A DNA stretch of 64,000 bases. Source: Lethocerus indicus. Its lineage: Eukaryota > Arthropoda > Insecta > Hemiptera > Belostomatidae. The stretch is taken from the NCBI GenBank assembly GCA_019843655.1, contig JACDQD010000103.1:8742001-8806000 (forward strand), given 5' to 3'. Shown piece after piece: positions 26,025-37,769 of the stretch. Within the stretch, counting starts at the first letter, position 1; each line of letters begins with the position of its first letter. The position numbers and the translations under genes are program-made. The notes under the pieces are model-generated. The model saw only the letters and a program-made list of their open reading frames with translations, was not told the origin of the DNA and made no database searches.

Positions 26025-26659
26025 ATGAACCCAATTTTTGTGAGTTACGAATAGTTACGAAACAAAATATTCAGTTATCTAATTGCCGTAGTCCTATCGA
26101 ATATTTAATTAATAACATATTGTTCAGGGTCTAGCCTTCATTGCTGCCATCGCCGCGGCTGTCCCACTGCCTGTACACTATACCGCCCATCTGAGCCATC
26201 ACGATTCATGGATTTCCCACGATGACCACGGATTATGGGATCACCATGACGATCATCATGACGATCATCACGACTATTACGTGAGTACACCGATGGCTTC
26301 CTCGGGTGACACAATGACATGCATGATTCGAAGCAAATAACAATTTTTGAATGAATTAACAGGCTCCCGCCCACTACAACTTCGACTACAGCGTCCATGA
26401 CACTCACACAGGCGACGTGAAGAGCCAGCAGGAGACCAGATTGGGCGACAACGTTAAGGGATCTTACAGCGTAAAGGAGGCCGACGGTACCACCAGGCAT
26501 GTACACTACACGGCCGACAAGCACAACGGATTCAACGCCATCGTCACCAAGACCGGTCACGCCATTCACCCGATTCACCCAATTCACCCGATCCATACTG
26601 TTCACCCAATTCACTCCATCCACTACGACTCGCACAGCAACCTCCTCCATCACCACTGA
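26025..26659 (+). CDS. RR-2 cuticular protein with long HPI tail, array gene 6
   Basis: Exons: 26025-26039, 26128-26280, 26363-26659; 154 aa. Signal peptide begins MNPIF and ends near residue 16. The spacer has the core motif [10 protein letters not shown] and ends with an expanded [14 protein letters not shown] run, the longest Asp/His block in the array. RR-2 domain about 61-117. DPHTG is changed to DTHTG, the only core gene with this Pro to Thr substitution. The tail has H-P-I units interrupted by T-V and S-I and ends LLHHH. AATAAA at 26687. Exon 1 and the G-L-A-F-I-A-A-I start of exon 2 are shared with gene 8. Confidence 0.94.
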
Positions 26660-26694
26660 TATGATCACTGAAGTATAATTGCGGAAAATAAATG

Positions 26695-28320
26695 AAATAC
26701 AACTTCAATATGTTTCTCATTTATGACCTAACTTAATGAATACATTATTGCCAAGTAGAAAAGAGCGTAGACAATTTATGAAATGAAAAAATCCTGGACC
26801 CAATTCGTGGATAATTTGCCGTGCTGAAGACTGTATTGTTTTAGATAACTCAGTAAAACGAGAACGTTACATCAGACCCATTTATAATTATATTCATATT
26901 AAATTAATTTCCTCAGAGTTTGCTATTTTTTTATTTTAATTTATTATTTAAGTATATAAGCCTATAAATAATTAAGTCACCCACTTCATTGGATGGTTTG
27001 GGATGGTTATTCAAGGATTACTAACAATCAATCGCATATAAATTTCAAGGTATACCTACGCCCTTTCTTAGTGGTTATTACATAAAAATGAGGTGTTAGG
27101 AAAATAAAATTAGAGATGGGATAAGACATTGTAGATTGTAGTGATCAATTGCTGTCTACAACACATGGTTACATATTAAAATTAAATCTAAATAAAAGCA
27201 ATTCTAAACAGCAAAAGATAGAGTCAACAAATTAATTGTATTTATATTAAGTAATTGTAACATACTAGATTAATAACGTTTTTAAAGGAAAGCACATGAA
27301 TTAAATACTTGTGCTATAAATATAAAAAGAATGAGGGCTGGGGGAAGGAGGGAGAAAGGTTGCAGGAATACATATTCTATCAATAAAAGTTGATAATTTA
27401 TTGGTAATTTTTTGGCATTCACTAGAATATATTATTATGAGCTATAATTTAATTTTAAAGAATTTACTTCAATGGTGATGACATTACCGTCCTGTATCAG
27501 TGATACTAACCAACTTAATATAATGTATCGATATATTCTGAGACAATCGTATTTACAAAATGAGAAACTAGGTAAGCGTCTTATTGTTCCACATGTCTTA
27601 CTAATAATATCACTCAGTAATTTCCCCGATCATCAAATATATGGTTATCTTAAAGATACAATCAAATATCCAAATCAATTTGCTGAAACATTAAATGCTC
27701 ATAATATTGAGCATCCCGACAACATGGACCGACATTGGGATATACACTCGCAACCACGTGTATTACTACATTGTATGTAATAGATGTAAGTTTTTAAAAG
27801 GTGTTTGCTATAGTTGCAAAACGGGGTTCTTTAGTTAACAGATATGGATGCGTTAATTGTGAATGTCCCTTTGTTACTCTGATAAGTATTATTTGTTCTT
27901 TTGTGGAGACTTTCGTGAGTTTCGCCGTGATCTTTAATATTTTCTAAGTATAAATTACTGATATGCATTGAATCATTTGAATCTTTGAAGAATGTAAATT
28001 TAAATAATTTCCACTCTTACGTACACTCGACTGTACCAATAATCGGTTTGATATGAATGAATGGTTAACAAGTTTTGTATAATTTATATTCTGTACGTAT
28101 ATATGTTGACATCAACACGAACGAAATTGAAATATCAACGAATGATCCGCTAATATTGCTAACCGTTTAAAACCACTATCTGACAATAAAAGCTACTAAC
28201 ACTAAGTCCTTAAAACATAACCTTAAAGCTGATGAATTATTAGTATGAAAATTGTTCGAACTAGAATGTTCGTTTCTTGTTAATAAAAAGAAATTAAAAC
28301 TATAGATGGGACATGCAATA
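26695..28320. other. Intergenic, genes 6 to 7
   Basis: AT-rich spacer. A 102-codon open frame at 27472-27780 has no recognisable domain and no promoter context. Nothing else supported. Confidence 0.5.
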
Positions 28321-28343
28321 CGATTACAAACCGCTGAGTAGCA

Positions 28344-28388
28344 GACCCGAAATCCGGGCGTGGTCCGATTGAGAGCTGGGTATAAATA
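28344..28388 (+). promoter_or_regulatory. Core promoter module of gene 7
   Basis: GACCCGAAATCC plus GGGCGTGG (28344-28363) is followed by TATAAATA (28381-28388). It is nearly identical to the gene 9 promoter over more than 100 bp, including the leader. Confidence 0.82.
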
Positions 28389-28445
28389 CAAGCGGAGCTC
28401 ATTTTTAGGCATTATCAATCACAGCACCAACAATTCAACAACAAC

Positions 28446-29037
28446 ATGATCTCTCTGTTTGTGAGTAAATAGTCATTTCTATTCTATATATGTTACTTAT
28501 TGTATGCAATAATAATTAATTACGTAAAATGTAACCAGGTCCTTGCCCTTGCCGCCGCTGCCGTGGCAATTCCCCTGCCTATCCACTATCCCGCTCATCT
28601 GGACCATCACGATTCATGGATTTCCCACGATGACCACGGATTATGGGACCATCATGACGATGATCATGACTATTACGTGAGTAAAACGAACGTCTTCTTG
28701 ATTGAAACACATAAATTATACATTTGGAACTAACAATAATATTTTTAATTAAATGCAGGCGCCGGCCCACTATAACTTCGACTACAGCGTCCACGACCCG
28801 CACACAGGTGACGTTAAGAGCCAGCAGGAGACCAGATTGGGCGACAACGTTAAGGGATCTTACAGCGTGAAGGAAGCCGACGGTACCACCAGGCATGTAC
28901 ACTACACGGCCGACAAGCACAACGGATTCAACGCCATCGTCACCAAAACCGGTCATGCCATTCATCCCATTCACCCAATTCACCCAATTCACCCCATCCA
29001 CCACGACGCCCACAGCCACCTCCTCCATCACTACTGA
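28446..29037 (+). CDS. RR-2 cuticular protein with HPI tail, array gene 7
   Basis: Exons: 28446-28460, 28539-28676, 28759-29037; 143 aa. Signal peptide MISLF plus an Ala-rich core ending near residue 15. The mature protein starts [11 protein letters not shown] and carries [10 protein letters not shown] and [12 protein letters not shown]-2 domain about 56-112. The tail has four H-P-I units and ends HLLHHY. AATAAA at 29065. Intron 2 resembles those of genes 9 and 10, while promoter, leader and intron 1 are close copies of gene 9, marking these as recent duplicates. The leader just before the ATG is CAA-rich. Confidence 0.95.
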
Positions 29038-29074
29038 TTGTTCACCACATGTGCAAATACGGATAATAAATAAA

Positions 29075-30640
29075 TAATGATCGCAAAAAACCTCTTATTT
29101 CTCTCCGCCATTATTCTCGTAACATCACCAAAAACTGGAATAACTTTCTGTAAAAACAGATCTCAAGCTCAGATCTCAGGACTATAACTAAAATTTGTTT
29201 AACGCAATATAACCTATAATTTCGGTATACCGTTTCTATATCACCTTTGAGTTTAAATATAAGAAGCGGTAACATTGACTTACAGGACATTTATGACATG
29301 ATGTATAACATACCTACGATTTTTAAATATATGCTTATATATACGTAGTTACCACCGAACATATTACACAGATTTATGAATGGTGGGTGGACAATAATAT
29401 GAAGTATACACCTAAGTCTGAATGTTAATAAATATTTATCTTCAATAGGCAATATAAATCTAATAATAGTTAATCCACAATCAGTACATTGGTAATAGTA
29501 GTCGTTTATCAGTACTTGTTTCACAGATGAAAACTGTAAGAAATGATTTCTGTCGATGAAGGCTATGAAACGAAGGCAGTCGTTAACAAATGAAATATTT
29601 TAAATGTGCAATGCAAACATGCAATGATTACGCCGCTTGTAATTCAAATAAGTACCATAACATGACAGCGAGGTAATTATAATGAAACAATTATTTCGAT
29701 CAGCGGTGATAATTATTTAGAACCTATGGCACGCGGGCAAAAGATGACACGTACAACAATTTAGCTGAAACGTTAACGATTTACAGATTTAATACTTTTC
29801 TCTTACAGATTAGAAAGATCCAGATTCCTCATTATATATTCAATATTTTCTGTACCGTAGACAGTCGATAATAATAATAATATTTGGGAATTTTCGAATC
29901 GCGCGCGTAAATAGGTTAGCCACTACTGATTTAGATCAACAATATAACGAGAAAACACTGCATCGCAATAACTTCCATACCATTATATGAATGAATATAT
30001 GAAATAATAACCAAGGCGTATGTAACGCAGCTTTGTGATGAGCTCCTAAATACACTGAGCGTTATCGCACACAATGCAAATAAGAATTGCATTAAACGAA
30101 ATGAAGAATGCAAATGAAACAAACCTCATAGTTAAATATGTACTTTTTTAATTTATAAAGTAAATAAGAAAATATTATTAGGGAGAAACCGCAGCATGTT
30201 GGCAAACTCGGCAAATATATAGTGTGACGATGCTCAATACAAACAATATTTACAAGTCTATAATAATTTCACTAATACATAAAAAATCTATTTGAAACAA
30301 TTTCATACGCACATAATTCTGTATAAAAACAAACTTCTGTAAAGGAAACAATCTGTCCACTACAACTACAAATAAAGACACGATCTCGCAAACATTTCCT
30401 TCAATTCTAACTTTATTCCATGATAAGGGCATCAGCTGAGCCTTACCTTACATAAGAACTTTCGTACGAACGTTCTCCGAAGAATGTAAAGTTCTGCCTT
30501 ATTAGTGTACTACGTATATTTCAATGCTCTAGGAAAACGTAATATGCTGAATAACGTAAGGGAGTGTGACTAGCGTCATATAATTAAAGCAAATATCATC
30601 CAAATATTGAAAACAATTTCTGAACTCTTACCAAACTGTG
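29075..30640. other. Intergenic, genes 7 to 8
   Basis: AT-rich spacer; nothing recognised. Confidence 0.5.
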
Positions 30641-30647
30641 TTCGACA

Positions 30648-30694
30648 GACCCTAAATCCTGGGTGGGGATTGAATAAACTCCAGAGTATAAATA
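30648..30694 (+). promoter_or_regulatory. Core promoter module of gene 8
   Basis: AAATCCTGGGTGGGG (30654-30668) is 33 bp upstream of TATAAATA (30687-30694). The G-to-T change after TCC is a rare departure within the core. Confidence 0.82.
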
Positions 30695-30733
30695 TGAACA
30701 GACAACATATCAAATCAGTTTACCAAGGAACCT

Positions 30734-30754
30734 AACAACAACAACAACAACAAC
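30734..30754 (+). repeat. (AAC)7 leader repeat of gene 8
   Basis: Seven AAC units abut the ATG. Similar but shorter CAA-rich leaders precede genes 6, 7, 9, 10, 11 and 15. Confidence 0.9.
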
Positions 30755-31413
30755 ATGAACCCAATTTTTGTAAGTACACTGCAATTCATTTTACTTCTTC
30801 ATGACTAACAGTCTATTGTAAATGATTGTAAAGGTGACAAAAAAAATCTGTTATTTAACGGCTTAAGTAATATTAGTTTCCGCGATATGTTCAGGGTCTA
30901 GCCTTCATTGCTGCCATCACTGCGGCCGTACCGTTGCCGGTACACTATCCCGTTCATCTGGGACACCACGATTCATGGATTTCCCACGATGACCACGGAT
31001 TATGGGACCACCATGACGACCATCACGACTACTACGTGAGTTATCACGAGTACCGTACTTGAAACATCGGAATTCTTTATTCAGGACTAACAGTATAATT
31101 TGTTTATTAAATACAGGCTCCCGCCCACTACAACTTCGACTACAGCGTCCACGACCCGCACACAGGTGACGTGAAGAGCCAGCAGGAGACCAGATTGGGC
31201 GACAACGTTAAGGGATCTTACAGCGTTAAGGAAGCCGACGGTACCACCAGGCATGTACACTACACGGCCGACAAGCACAACGGATTCAACGCCATCGTCA
31301 CCAAGACCGGTCACGCCATTCATCCCATTCACCCCATTCATCACATTCACCCGATCCATCCTGTTCACTCGATTCATCACGACTCTCACAGCTACCTCCT
31401 CCATCACCACTGA
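30755..31413 (+). CDS. RR-2 cuticular protein with HPI tail, array gene 8
   Basis: Exons: 30755-30769, 30895-31035, 31117-31413; 150 aa. Signal peptide MNPIF plus G-L-A-F-I-A-A-I, as in gene 6, ending near residue 16. The spacer includes [10 protein letters not shown] and [12 protein letters not shown]-2 domain about 57-113 with the standard core sequence. The tail is long: H-P-I units interrupted by H-H-I and P-V-H-S, ending YLLHHH. AATAAA at 31441. Its pairing with gene 6 (same exon 1, same leader peptide, similar tail) across gene 7 suggests a duplicated two-gene block. Confidence 0.95.
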
Positions 31414-31449
31414 TTGAACTCCTCATGTACAATTACGGAAAATAAATAA

Positions 31450-32436
31450 ATGATGATCGCAATAAACCTATTGTTTTTACCTCGCATAAGTGGGAGTATT
31501 TCGGTAACTAAAACTTACATATTTTCGTCTGGCTACGCTTCATTCAATTATCCATATATATCTTTACTTAACCAACATGACTGTAAGGCCAAGGACGGTC
31601 ATTAAAGGACTACTAATAATCCTCAACATATTGCTGCAATTAACTTTGATTGATAAAAATTTGACTTTGAATTTATAATTAACTAACGACTTGTTTTTAC
31701 AAGAAGCATTCCAGCTAAATGATAGAACAAGATGCTATCATTACAAACCACATAAAGAAATGCAAAATTTGTGTTATGAGAATATCTTGTTATATACTGA
31801 TATTAAAACTATTTAAATAACATATATAAGTTCTAGTTAAATAAATAGGTAAATGACGTTAATTATTATTATGTACTTTTATAACGTTAATTATTGTGAT
31901 GTACTTTTACTCTAATGTGTCGATATATTTGACTGTTCGATTGTTATTTTGCTTATATCATAAAGTAATATTCCCGAACATTAAATGTGTTAAGTTAAAG
32001 GAAAATATTATTAGTAATGCATTAGTACTTATTACATCTATCTGATTAAACCGAAATAATAACCGAGATCAAACTAAAAGAGGGTATATACCCCTATCGC
32101 TTTGTTCTTCTACAACAATGAAAAATACATTAAATGCCTATTCTTTTTAATTTAGTACACTTATGCTACAGCGAACTTGTGCTCTATTAAACTTAATCTT
32201 TATATGATCTTTGTATTTTTTTGGAATAGGAGTGTATCTTCTAATTGGTTAATCCTATATATTCCTATAGTTCTATATATTTGCCTATGTTGTTCAAGGA
32301 GTATGAAGTAGTTTGTTTCGGAATGTGTATCTGTGTATGGCAACAATTTTATTGAACTGTCACAAGAATAAGGGATTTGGCAATGATAAGTTGCGCATAT
32401 GAACATAAAATTTACATATTTTCATTACATTAAAAA

Positions 32437-32482
<46 letters not shown>

Positions 32483-32980
32483 TTAGACTTTGTGCAGTAT
32501 AGCTATGATATATGGCAGATATACCTGGAGTTATTATTGTGATAGATTAAAGAAAATTAAAATAATTTCCACACACGAGCTCACATGTACAATGTGTTTA
32601 CTAAATCCATACGAATAGTGGCATGAATTAGGGATTAAAAATTTTGTCATGTATATTGAATGATTTCAACTGGAAATAAATACAACACCTATGAAAGTCA
32701 CCTCCATTATTTTTTCTGGATATTTATTTAAGGCACAATTATATTTTCACCTTCTATTAATATTCCTCTTTAAAATTCCTATAAGCCATTAAAAATACCC
32801 AAGATATAAGTAAATGCATTAAAAAATATAATTTCAGTAATAATTTGTGTATATGACGTAACATTAATACCTAAATTAATTATTAGTTCGATAATGGTTT
32901 ACCAATTAAGAACTGTTACAACTGTCCGCGGTGAAAAATGAAAACTGATGCTGTGACATAAAAAATGATTACAAACCGCT
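31450..32980. other. Intergenic, genes 8 to 9
   Basis: AT-rich spacer with an imperfect tandem repeat of about 28 bp at 31855-31910 (unit contains ACGTTAATTATT and TGTACTTTTA) and an (AT)n tract at 32442-32479. No gene seen. Confidence 0.6.
32442..32479. repeat. (AT)n microsatellite
   Basis: Nineteen perfect AT units upstream of gene 9. Confidence 0.95.
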
Positions 32981-32988
32981 GAGTAACA

Positions 32989-33033
32989 GACCCGAAATCC
33001 GGGCGTGGTTCGTTTGAGAGCTGGGTATAAATA
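32989..33033 (+). promoter_or_regulatory. Core promoter module of gene 9
   Basis: AAATCCGGGCGTGG (32995-33008) is followed 31 bp from its start by TATAAATA (33026-33033). Almost the same as gene 7. Confidence 0.82.
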
Positions 33034-33090
33034 CAAGCGGAGCTCATCTGTAGGCATTATCAATCACAGCACCAACAATTCAACAACAAC

Positions 33091-33694
33091 ATGATCCCTC
33101 TGTTTGTGAGTAAATAGTCATTTCTATTCTATATACATTACTTATTGTTCGCAACACTAATAACGTTAACCATGTCAGGTTCTTGCTCTTGCCGCCGTTG
33201 CTATGGCAATCCCCCTGCCAATCCACTATCCTGCCCACCTGGACCATCACAAATCATGGATTTCACACGATGACCACGGAATATGGGATCATGACCATCA
33301 TGACGATCATCATGACTATTACGTGAGTAAAACGAAAACGTTTTTGTCGATTGAAACATAGAAACTATACATTGGGAACTAACAAGAATATTTTTATTAA
33401 ATACAGGCTCCGGCCCACTACAACTTCGACTACAGCGTCCACGACCCGCACACAGGCGACGTTAAGAGCCAGCAGGAGACCAGATTGGGCGACAACGTTA
33501 AGGGATCTTACAGCGTAAAGGAGGCCGACGGTACCACCAGGCATGTACACTACACAGCCGACAAGCACAACGGATTCAACGCCATCGTCACCAAGACCGG
33601 TCACGCCATTCACCCGATTCATCCCATTCACCCGATCCATCCTGTTCATTCAATCCATCACGACTCTCACAGCTACCTCTTCCATCACCACTGA
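33091..33694 (+). CDS. RR-2 cuticular protein with HPI tail, array gene 9
   Basis: Exons: 33091-33105, 33179-33322, 33407-33694; 148 aa. Signal peptide MIPLF plus V-L-A-L-A-A, ending near residue 15. The spacer resembles gene 7, but with HHKSW for HHDSW, an Ile in G-I-W, and one extra D-H. RR-2 domain about 58-114. The tail has H-P-I units then H-P-V-H-S-I and ends YLFHHH, closer to gene 8 than to gene 7. Promoter and intron 1 thus match gene 7 while the tail matches gene 8, a mosaic expected from gene conversion. AATAAA at 33718. Confidence 0.95.
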
Positions 33695-33729
33695 TATCTC
33701 GCCCCATGTATAATTGCAATAAATAAGAA

Positions 33730-35275
33730 CATTTCATAAATGAAAGTCGTAATGTGTCCTGAATTGGCTCAACACCCAAATTTTATTTCCCCCAGTTTTT
33801 GAACTGTGTTTATTATTTAGTAATGGTAACCCGTCAGGCATTCGCAGACCTATACGTAGATGAACAAGATCTAGAATATTTTGCTTCTTTCCAAAGGATC
33901 TAATATATTATTTTAAACAAATTCAGTAGTTTATCTTGAATGAATAAGAATGAGAAATTATCTCATTAAAACTTGTGGTTATTTTATTATTTTGAGTCTC
34001 AGGAGAAAAATAGCTCCAATAAATATATATTTAACCGAGAAAATAATTTGTGGTACTACTGTGATACTCCTGTAAGAACTAACGCTTACAGGTTCATTAC
34101 TGAATGCATCTGACCGCGATTCATTCAACAAAGGAACCATGGACGTTTCTAAAAATGTAAAACTTAAACTAAATCCTCGAGAAAACGACTAATAAATGGT
34201 TCAATTAAGTTGTCCGATAATCGAATTCAAGCAAACATTCGTTAAAGCGACGAATGTCATGTCTCCATCTAGTGCCTAATAATCGATGAAATGCACGGTT
34301 GAATTTCATCCAGCGAATCCCCGAAACAGGTTCACGGTAGAAATTAAATAAAAATGGAACCTATCTTTTTCCCACTAATAATTAACTTTATGAGGTAGTT
34401 AGGAGGATGTTTTATTGTATATAGGATCCGTAATAAACAATTTCACCCAAAAAATAGACAAATTTAACACCAAGCGAGACATGTAGTTTATATATACTAA
34501 ATATTACGTTATTCTATACAACTAGGATGAGTATTCCAATTGAATTCCCACTAAAAAGAAAAATAGCCTAAAAATAACAATATTTTTATCATTCTCCATT
34601 TTGATAATCTCAAATTACGTATATAAAATACACACAAAATCTTAATTATTTTGCTTTTATAAACTTGATAAAACCGGTATGGAAGTAATTATACCTGCAG
34701 AAAAAGCAATCAAAAACTACTGTAATTAATAGGTTTGATGTATTGTCATGTTCAATAAAAAATAATAGTAATATAAGTTGTTGCAAAATAATAATCTTTA
34801 AATTGTAGCAGATTTAATTAGAGTTATCATTCAAGTGGTAACTGAATGTGAAAATTATTCAGATTATTAAAAACTATAAAAAAATACCGAGAGTTAGTAA
34901 CAAACGAGACGTTTTTAAAGGTATTTAAAGCATTGCAATCTGACGATTACAAATCAAACCACTTCTTTGAAAAAGGACGATTGCAAACGTCTTCAACTTG
35001 AAACACAATGAATAATATTAAAAACCATTCATTGTCGATTTACAGGTATCTTCAAGTATAGTAATCACTATTTTGGAAAAGTCATACAAAACTATAACAT
35101 TGGCAAGACGATAGATTGTGATCTGTGTAGGCATCAGGTTCCCACTCTCTGGGTATTGTAGGATTCTGTTTAATTTAGGTTAGAATGTGCTTAATCGGTA
35201 AAAGATAACCGAAGCAATGCAATACTACTGAAAAACTGGCGTATATTACAGACATAACGAACTATTACCGAACAT
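33730..35275. other. Intergenic, genes 9 to 10
   Basis: AT-rich spacer; nothing recognised. Confidence 0.5.
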
Positions 35276-35284
35276 AAGGTAGCG

Positions 35285-35330
35285 GACCCTGATTCCGGGG
35301 TGGGGCTCACTTCAAGCCCGGGTATAAATA
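35285..35330 (+). promoter_or_regulatory. Core promoter module of gene 10
   Basis: GATTCCGGGGTGGGG (35291-35305) is 32 bp upstream of TATAAATA (35323-35330). Confidence 0.82.
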
Positions 35331-35387
35331 CAGGCGAAACACGCTTGTAGGCATTCGCAAAGAGCTAAGCAATAATTCAACAACAAA

Positions 35388-36003
35388 ATGAATCCTCTAT
35401 TTGTGAGTATAAGACGGTTTTATTTGCCTTTATGGAATTAGTAATTAGAGTAACATACATTAATCACGTTTAACCTTGTCAGGTTCTTGCCGTATTCGCC
35501 GCAGCTGCTACAGCTATTCCATTGCCGATCCACCATCCTGTGCATCTGGACCATCACGATTCATGGAATTCCCACGATGAACACGGATTATGGGACCATC
35601 ATGACGATCATCATGACTATTACGTGAGTAACACGAACGTTTTTCTTGATTCAAGCGCATAAATGATACGTTTGGAACTGACAATAATATTTTGAATTAA
35701 ATGCAGGCACCGGCCCACTACAACTTCGACTACAGCGTCCACGACCCGCACACAGGTGATGTCAAGAGCCAGCAGGAGACCAGATTGGGCGACAACGTTA
35801 AGGGATCTTACAGCGTGAAGGAGGCCGACGGTACCACCAGGCATGTACACTACACGGCCGACAAGCACAACGGATTCAACGCCATCGTCACCAAGACCGG
35901 TCACGCCATTCACCCCATTCACCCCATTCATCCCATTCACCCAATCCACCCTATTCACCCAATCCACCTCGACTCTCATAGCTACCTTCATCACCACCAC
36001 TGA
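35388..36003 (+). CDS. RR-2 cuticular protein with the longest regular HPI tail, array gene 10
   Basis: Exons: 35388-35402, 35483-35623, 35707-36003; 150 aa. Signal peptide MNPLF plus V-L-A-V-F-A-A-A-A, shared with gene 11, ending near residue 16. The spacer has [10 protein letters not shown], a slight variant of the core, and ends DDHHDYY. RR-2 domain about 57-113, standard. The tail has six uninterrupted H-P-I units, the longest pure run in the array, and ends YLHHHH. No AATAAA close by; AATATA at 36031 may serve. Confidence 0.95.
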
Positions 36004-36039
36004 TTTTTCCTGCGGAATTCAATTACAGAAAATATAGTT

Positions 36040-37660
36040 ATTACAATCGCAAAACGTCTCTCATTTGTCACCTACACTCAATATTTTACATAGTAGGAAA
36101 GATTATTACGGCCGTATAATGTTATTCATTCATTAACGTCCTATTATTTGCCCAATTTTCTCAACCATATTCAATTAATTTCAGTATGATTCATATCTAT
36201 TAGTCATTTATATCTCATTATTCGCTCCATATCAAGAAATCATGCACTATGAATCCGGACTTCAAACTGATCTTCAAACAAATATTACAAATCATTCTAT
36301 GAACTCAAAATGCGGTTTACAAGTACTTTATATTGACCAAGGATGTAATTTCGTCCCCATGAAAGAATAATTTTCAAATGTGAAAACGTAAAACTGCACA
36401 GAAGAATGTGCTTAATCTACATGTAATCGATACACATATAGAATAAGCACATTATATTTTTTCAATATCAAAAAACCTATTGGTAGTCTATTTAACAACA
36501 ATAATTAAGAATTATATGAATTACCTCAGTTTGGTATTATGTATACCTTAGTACATATAAAATAATTTAAAAGAATTAAATTAAAATAAAAACGAATTCT
36601 TTAATTTATTAATATTGTGTCATTAACTGGTTATAAGTTGTCGATTGCGCTATATAAGCAACGTTGAAGGAAAAATATGCTGGAAACATATTTACTAATT
36701 TCGTATTTATTATAAAATGCTATGTCAGAACATATAATCAGTATACTCAGGTGGGATTGTGTTGGGAAGAAAAATTAAATTGACTACAGTTTCAAAATGA
36801 CTAGCTTATATTACTGCAAGACGCCGTAATTTTCGAAGTTGCTCTGTTTCAGCTTAAGCAATTAACTGAAGAGACATTATATATTAAATACAACATTTTG
36901 ATTTGGATAGAATATATCTTAATGATTGAAATTAATGTAACTCGTAGCTAATTCCATATAGACTATTTTCAGTTCTATCAAGCTAATAAAGAACCTAATG
37001 TAAAACTTAATTCCAAATGGGGGGCGTGTATTTCCGAATAATCCGAAATGACAAATGCTTTGATTTTATTAACATTGTATTTTAATAGTACAAATGTTTC
37101 AATGTTAATCATATTTCCACAATAACACAAAAACAGCGTAAAAACGAATGAAGTCACTTTGAAGCATCTGCTATTGAAATCCCATAATTAATCACGTTTG
37201 AAATTCCTCTCAGAGGTTCCAAAGAACAAACAATTTATAGTGAAAAAATAATTCCATTCTTATTGTATGCACTCCTAGAACCGATGATCTCAAATTTTTT
37301 AGATGAAGGAAATGTTTAAGCGTATAAGGTCACGAAGTACTGAGTTGAGTCCTTCACATAAGCTAAGCTATTGAGGCAATTAATAGATAATAAAAATAAT
37401 ATCGTATCCATACATCAGCTACCAAACCAGACATCCAAAATGGAATGTATGTATGTGGAACATTCCAAAACAATGTTACGCCACATTAAAATAATACCCA
37501 ATTAGCCTAATATTTAGCTAGGATCCCGAAAACGCGAGTAGTTAAAACAAAGAATTTCCGTACTCTTCGTTATTAATATAAATTCGATGGGACAAACAAA
37601 AAATACTAAAATGAAAATTGTTTGCGACATACCTGTAATGTGTAATTGTTACCGAACACT
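36040..37660. other. Intergenic, genes 10 to 11
   Basis: AT-rich spacer; nothing recognised. Confidence 0.5.
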
Positions 37661-37668
37661 GGGAAACA

Positions 37669-37713
37669 GACCCTAAATCCGGGGCGGGGCTATCAAAGTG
37701 GTTGGGTATAAAA
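37669..37713 (+). promoter_or_regulatory. Core promoter module of gene 11
   Basis: AAATCCGGGGCGGGG (37675-37689) is 32 bp upstream of TATAAAA (37707-37713). Here the G/C block is a canonical Sp/KLF-type GC box. Confidence 0.82.
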
Positions 37714-37769
37714 TGCGGTCGAATAAACGAGTAGGTATCATTAGCCTACAGACAGGTGAACACAACAAA

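Noticed and set aside
35843..36037. Plus-strand frames of the [11 protein letters not shown] type in exons 3
   Set aside because: These are shifted-frame readings of exon 3 DNA. Only in gene 11 does the real, spliced frame enter this register after a one-base loss.
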